From NCBI GenBank assembly GCA_964553925.1, contig CAZKNR010000319.1, positions 1 through 6,233 of the forward strand: a DNA stretch of 6,233 bases, read 5' to 3'. Below, piece after piece: positions 4,535-6,233 of this stretch; the first letter of the stretch is position 1; each line of letters opens with the position of its first letter. Under the pieces are notes generated by a model. That model was not told the DNA's origin, ran no database searches, and saw nothing but the letters and a program-made list of their open reading frames with translations. This stretch comes from DAISKN01 sp964553925. Its GTDB lineage: Bacteria > Acidobacteriota > Vicinamibacteria > Marinacidobacterales > SMYC01. The position numbers and the translations under genes are program-made.

Positions 4535-6232
4535 ATGCTCACCGGCACAAGAATCGGTCCCTACGAGATCGCTTCGCCCCTCGGGGCCGGGGGGATGGGC
4601 GAGGTGTTCCGCGCAAGGGACACGAAGCTCAACCGCGACGTCGCCATCAAGGTGCTGCCCGCGGCGTTCGCGCAGGATGCCGAGCGTGTCGCGCGGTTCC
4701 GGCGCGAAGCCCAGGTGCTCGCGTCGCTCAACCATCCCAACATCGCCGCGATCCACGGGCTCGAAGAGAGCGAGGGCATCCTGGCCATCGCTCTCGAATT
4801 CGTCGAAGGCGAAGACCTTGCGCAACGTCTGAAGCGCGGCGCGATCCCCGTCGACGAAGCCATTGCCATCGCGAAGCAGATCGCCGAAGGCCTCGAGGCC
4901 GCGCACGAAAAGGGAATCGTCCATCGCGACCTCAAGCCCGCGAATCTCAAGCTCACCCGGGACGGCACGGTCAAGATCCTCGACTTCGGTCTGGCGAAGG
5001 CCTACGGGGGAGAGGCGGAAGCCGCCGGGAGCCAAGGGCTCTCTCAATCGCCGACGATGTCGCGGCAGATGACGGAGGCCGGCGTCATCTTCGGCACCGC
5101 CGCGTACATGTCCCCCGAGCAGGCGCGCGGTGCGACGGTAGACAAACGCGCGGACATCTGGGCCTTCGGCGTGGTGCTGTTCGAGATTCTGACGGGGAAG
5201 AGGCTCTTCACCGGCGAGACAGTGAGCGACACCCTGGCGGCGGTGCTGCGGCAGGAGATCGACTGGAAGGTGCTTCCCGCGTCGACGCCGCCTAGCCTGC
5301 GCTTCGTCCTTAAACGGTGTCTCAATCGCGACCCGAAGAGACGCCTGCGCGACATTGGCGAGGCGCGGATCGCCCTCGAGGAGACGCTCGGCACGCCCGA
5401 TACTATCCGCGCCTCTTCGGGAGTGCGGGCGTTGCCGTGGGCTCTCACTCTGTTGCTGGCGCTTGTCGCGGCGCTGGCACTCTGGGCGCCGTGGCGCCAC
5501 GCGCCCACGCCGGCGCCACCCCTGCGCCTGAGCGCCGAGCTGGGCGCTGCGGCATCGCTTTCGAACACCTTCGGGCCCCCCGCGATCCTCTCGCCCGACG
5601 GTCGCCTGCTGGCTTTCGTCGCAAGCCCGGGCGCGAACGGACGCCGGCTTCTCTACCTCCGGCGCCTGGAGCAGCTCGACGCCGCGCCGCTTTCGGGGAC
5701 GGAAGGCGCCCGCGACCCGTTCTTCTCTCCCGACGGGGAGTGGGTCGGGTTTTTCGCCGATGGGAGGCTGAAGAAGATCTCGGTCTCGGGCGGTGCGGCG
5801 GTCGCACTCTGCGACGCAGCAGACCCCCGGGGCGGGACCTGGGCCGAGGACGGGACGATCTTCTTTACGCCCACTGGCCAGGTGGGCGTGGGCCTTTTGC
5901 GTGTGTCGTCGGCGGGAGGCACGCCGCAGAACCTGACGACACCCGATCCGACCTCCGAAGAGAACACGCACCGCTGGCCACAGGCCCTGCCCGGGGGAAA
6001 GGCCCTTCTGTACACGGCGGGCAGTCTTGGCAACTACGAGGACGCGAGCCTCGTCGTGCACACGCTCGAAGGCGACACGACGAAGGTGCTGCATCGCGGC
6101 GGATATCATGGCCGTTACCTTCCGAGCGGCCACCTGGTCTTTATGCACGAGGGCACGCTCTTCGCCGCGCCCTTCGATCTGGATCGGCTGGAGCTGACGG
6201 GCCAACCCGTGCCCGCGCTCGCGGGCGTGAGC
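4535..6232 (+). CDS. Kinase B: membrane-anchored Ser/Thr protein kinase with PD40 beta-propeller, 3' end outside window
   Basis: The frame from ATG 4535 is open for 566 codons to the right edge. A Hanks-type kinase domain occupies about residues 10-285. It has the glycine loop GAGGMGEV (18-25), K39 in VAIKVL, the catalytic loop HRDLKPAN (130-137), DFG (150-152), GTAAYMSPE (188-195) ending the activation segment, and DIWAFGVVLFEILTGKRLF (207-225). All catalytic residues are present, so it should be active. One hydrophobic helix follows (about 299-318, ALPWALTLLLALVAALALW), then a proline-rich linker and PD40/TolB propeller blades (LSPDGRLLAF near 352, FSPDGEWVGF near 397). The expected topology is a cytoplasmic kinase with an extracytoplasmic propeller. 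The propeller is close to that of kinase A. The start MLTGTRIGPYEI is the family N-terminus; no good ribosome binding site is visible. Confidence 0.95.
   Translation, partial: MLTGTRIGPYEIASPLGAGGMGEVFRARDTKLNRDVAIKVLPAAFAQDAERVARFRREAQVLASLNHPNIAAIHGLEESEGILAIALEFVEGEDLAQRLKRGAIPVDEAIAIAKQIAEGLEAAHEKGIVHRDLKPANLKLTRDGTVKILDFGLAKAYGGEAEAAGSQGLSQSPTMSRQMTEAGVIFGTAAYMSPEQARGATVDKRADIWAFGVVLFEILTGKRLFTGETVSDTLAAVLRQEIDWKVLPASTPPSLRFVLKRCLNRDPKRRLRDIGEARIALEETLGTPDTIRASSGVRALPWALTLLLALVAALALWAPWRHAPTPAPPLRLSAELGAAASLSNTFGPPAILSPDGRLLAFVASPGANGRRLLYLRRLEQLDAAPLSGTEGARDPFFSPDGEWVGFFADGRLKKISVSGGAAVALCDAADPRGGTWAEDGTIFFTPTGQVGVGLLRVSSAGGTPQNLTTPDPTSEENTHRWPQALPGGKALLYTAGSLGNYEDASLVVHTLEGDTTKVLHRGGYHGRYLPSGHLVFMHEGTLFAAPFDLDRLELTGQPVPALAGVS
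4542..4569 (+). repeat. 28-bp direct repeat at the right edge of the TA island
   Basis: This is the partner of 1566-1593, inside the first codons of kinase B. Confidence 0.7.
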
Positions 6233-6233
6233 G
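5689..6233 (+). repeat. Direct repeat, right copy: propeller coding sequence of kinase B (matches 1-539)
   Basis: This is the counterpart of the left copy, in the same orientation. It continues to the window edge, so the full repeat is longer than seen. Confidence 0.85.

Noticed and set aside
1594..4541. Insertion sequence or integron explaining the TA block
   Set aside because: No transposase or integrase frame, no terminal inverted repeats and no attC-like sites were seen; the flanking repeat is kinase coding sequence.
4336..5295. A 319-codon plus-strand open frame over the kinase B start
   Set aside because: It is out of frame with the kinase and has a shadow-type arginine-rich composition; the kinase frame from 4535 explains the sequence.
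4373..6205. A 610-codon open frame on the minus strand
   Set aside because: It is antisense to kinase B, whose plus-strand frame has every catalytic motif; the minus reading is arginine-rich and resembles no family. Long antisense frames are expected in GC-rich genes.

Overview
The window is GC-rich bacterial DNA. It starts and ends inside two closely related genes for a membrane-anchored serine/threonine kinase fused to a TolB/WD40-like (PD40) beta-propeller. This architecture, beginning with a GTRLGPYEI-like motif and a GAGGMGEV glycine loop and occurring as near-identical paralogues, is typical of Acidobacteriota and some neighbouring phyla of soil and sediment bacteria. Assignment to such a lineage is inference from the family only, because no phylogenetic marker is present.

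Layout. Positions 2-1556 (+) are the 3' part of kinase A: propeller only, 5' end outside the window, with one apparent frameshift near 1314. Overlapping its stop codon is the start of another kinase gene (1553-1593), which breaks off after about 14 codons. From there to about 4403 lies a block of three complete or decayed type II toxin-antitoxin (TA) modules. (1) On the minus strand, a winged-helix/excisionase-type antitoxin (2169-2636) is followed by a PIN-domain toxin (1596-2165). (2) On the plus strand, a ribbon-helix-helix MazE-like antitoxin broken by three frameshifts (2881-3118) overlaps an intact MazF/PemK toxin (3112-3456). (3) On the plus strand, a Phd/YefM antitoxin (3699-3986) overlaps by ATGA a COG1569-type PIN toxin (3983-4403) whose last codons are frameshifted. 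A short piece of kinase-like sequence (3492-3523) lies between modules 2 and 3. Kinase B begins at 4535 and is open to the right edge; it has the full catalytic domain, a single transmembrane helix and the first part of the propeller.

Interpretation. The kinases are probably a tandem family that senses something outside the membrane with its propeller and signals by phosphorylation inside. The TA block looks like a cluster of selfish or stabilising modules that landed in, or replaced, a member of that kinase array: the island junction falls inside a kinase start, only two bases from the stop codon of the first PIN toxin. A 28-bp direct repeat (27/28 identical), formed by the two kinase 5' ends, flanks the block. 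Each individual family is known. The unusual points are the arrangement, the intact MazF beside a broken antitoxin, and five single-base indels in one short window, which could be real decay or assembly error. No transposase, integrase, tRNA, rRNA or CRISPR array was seen.
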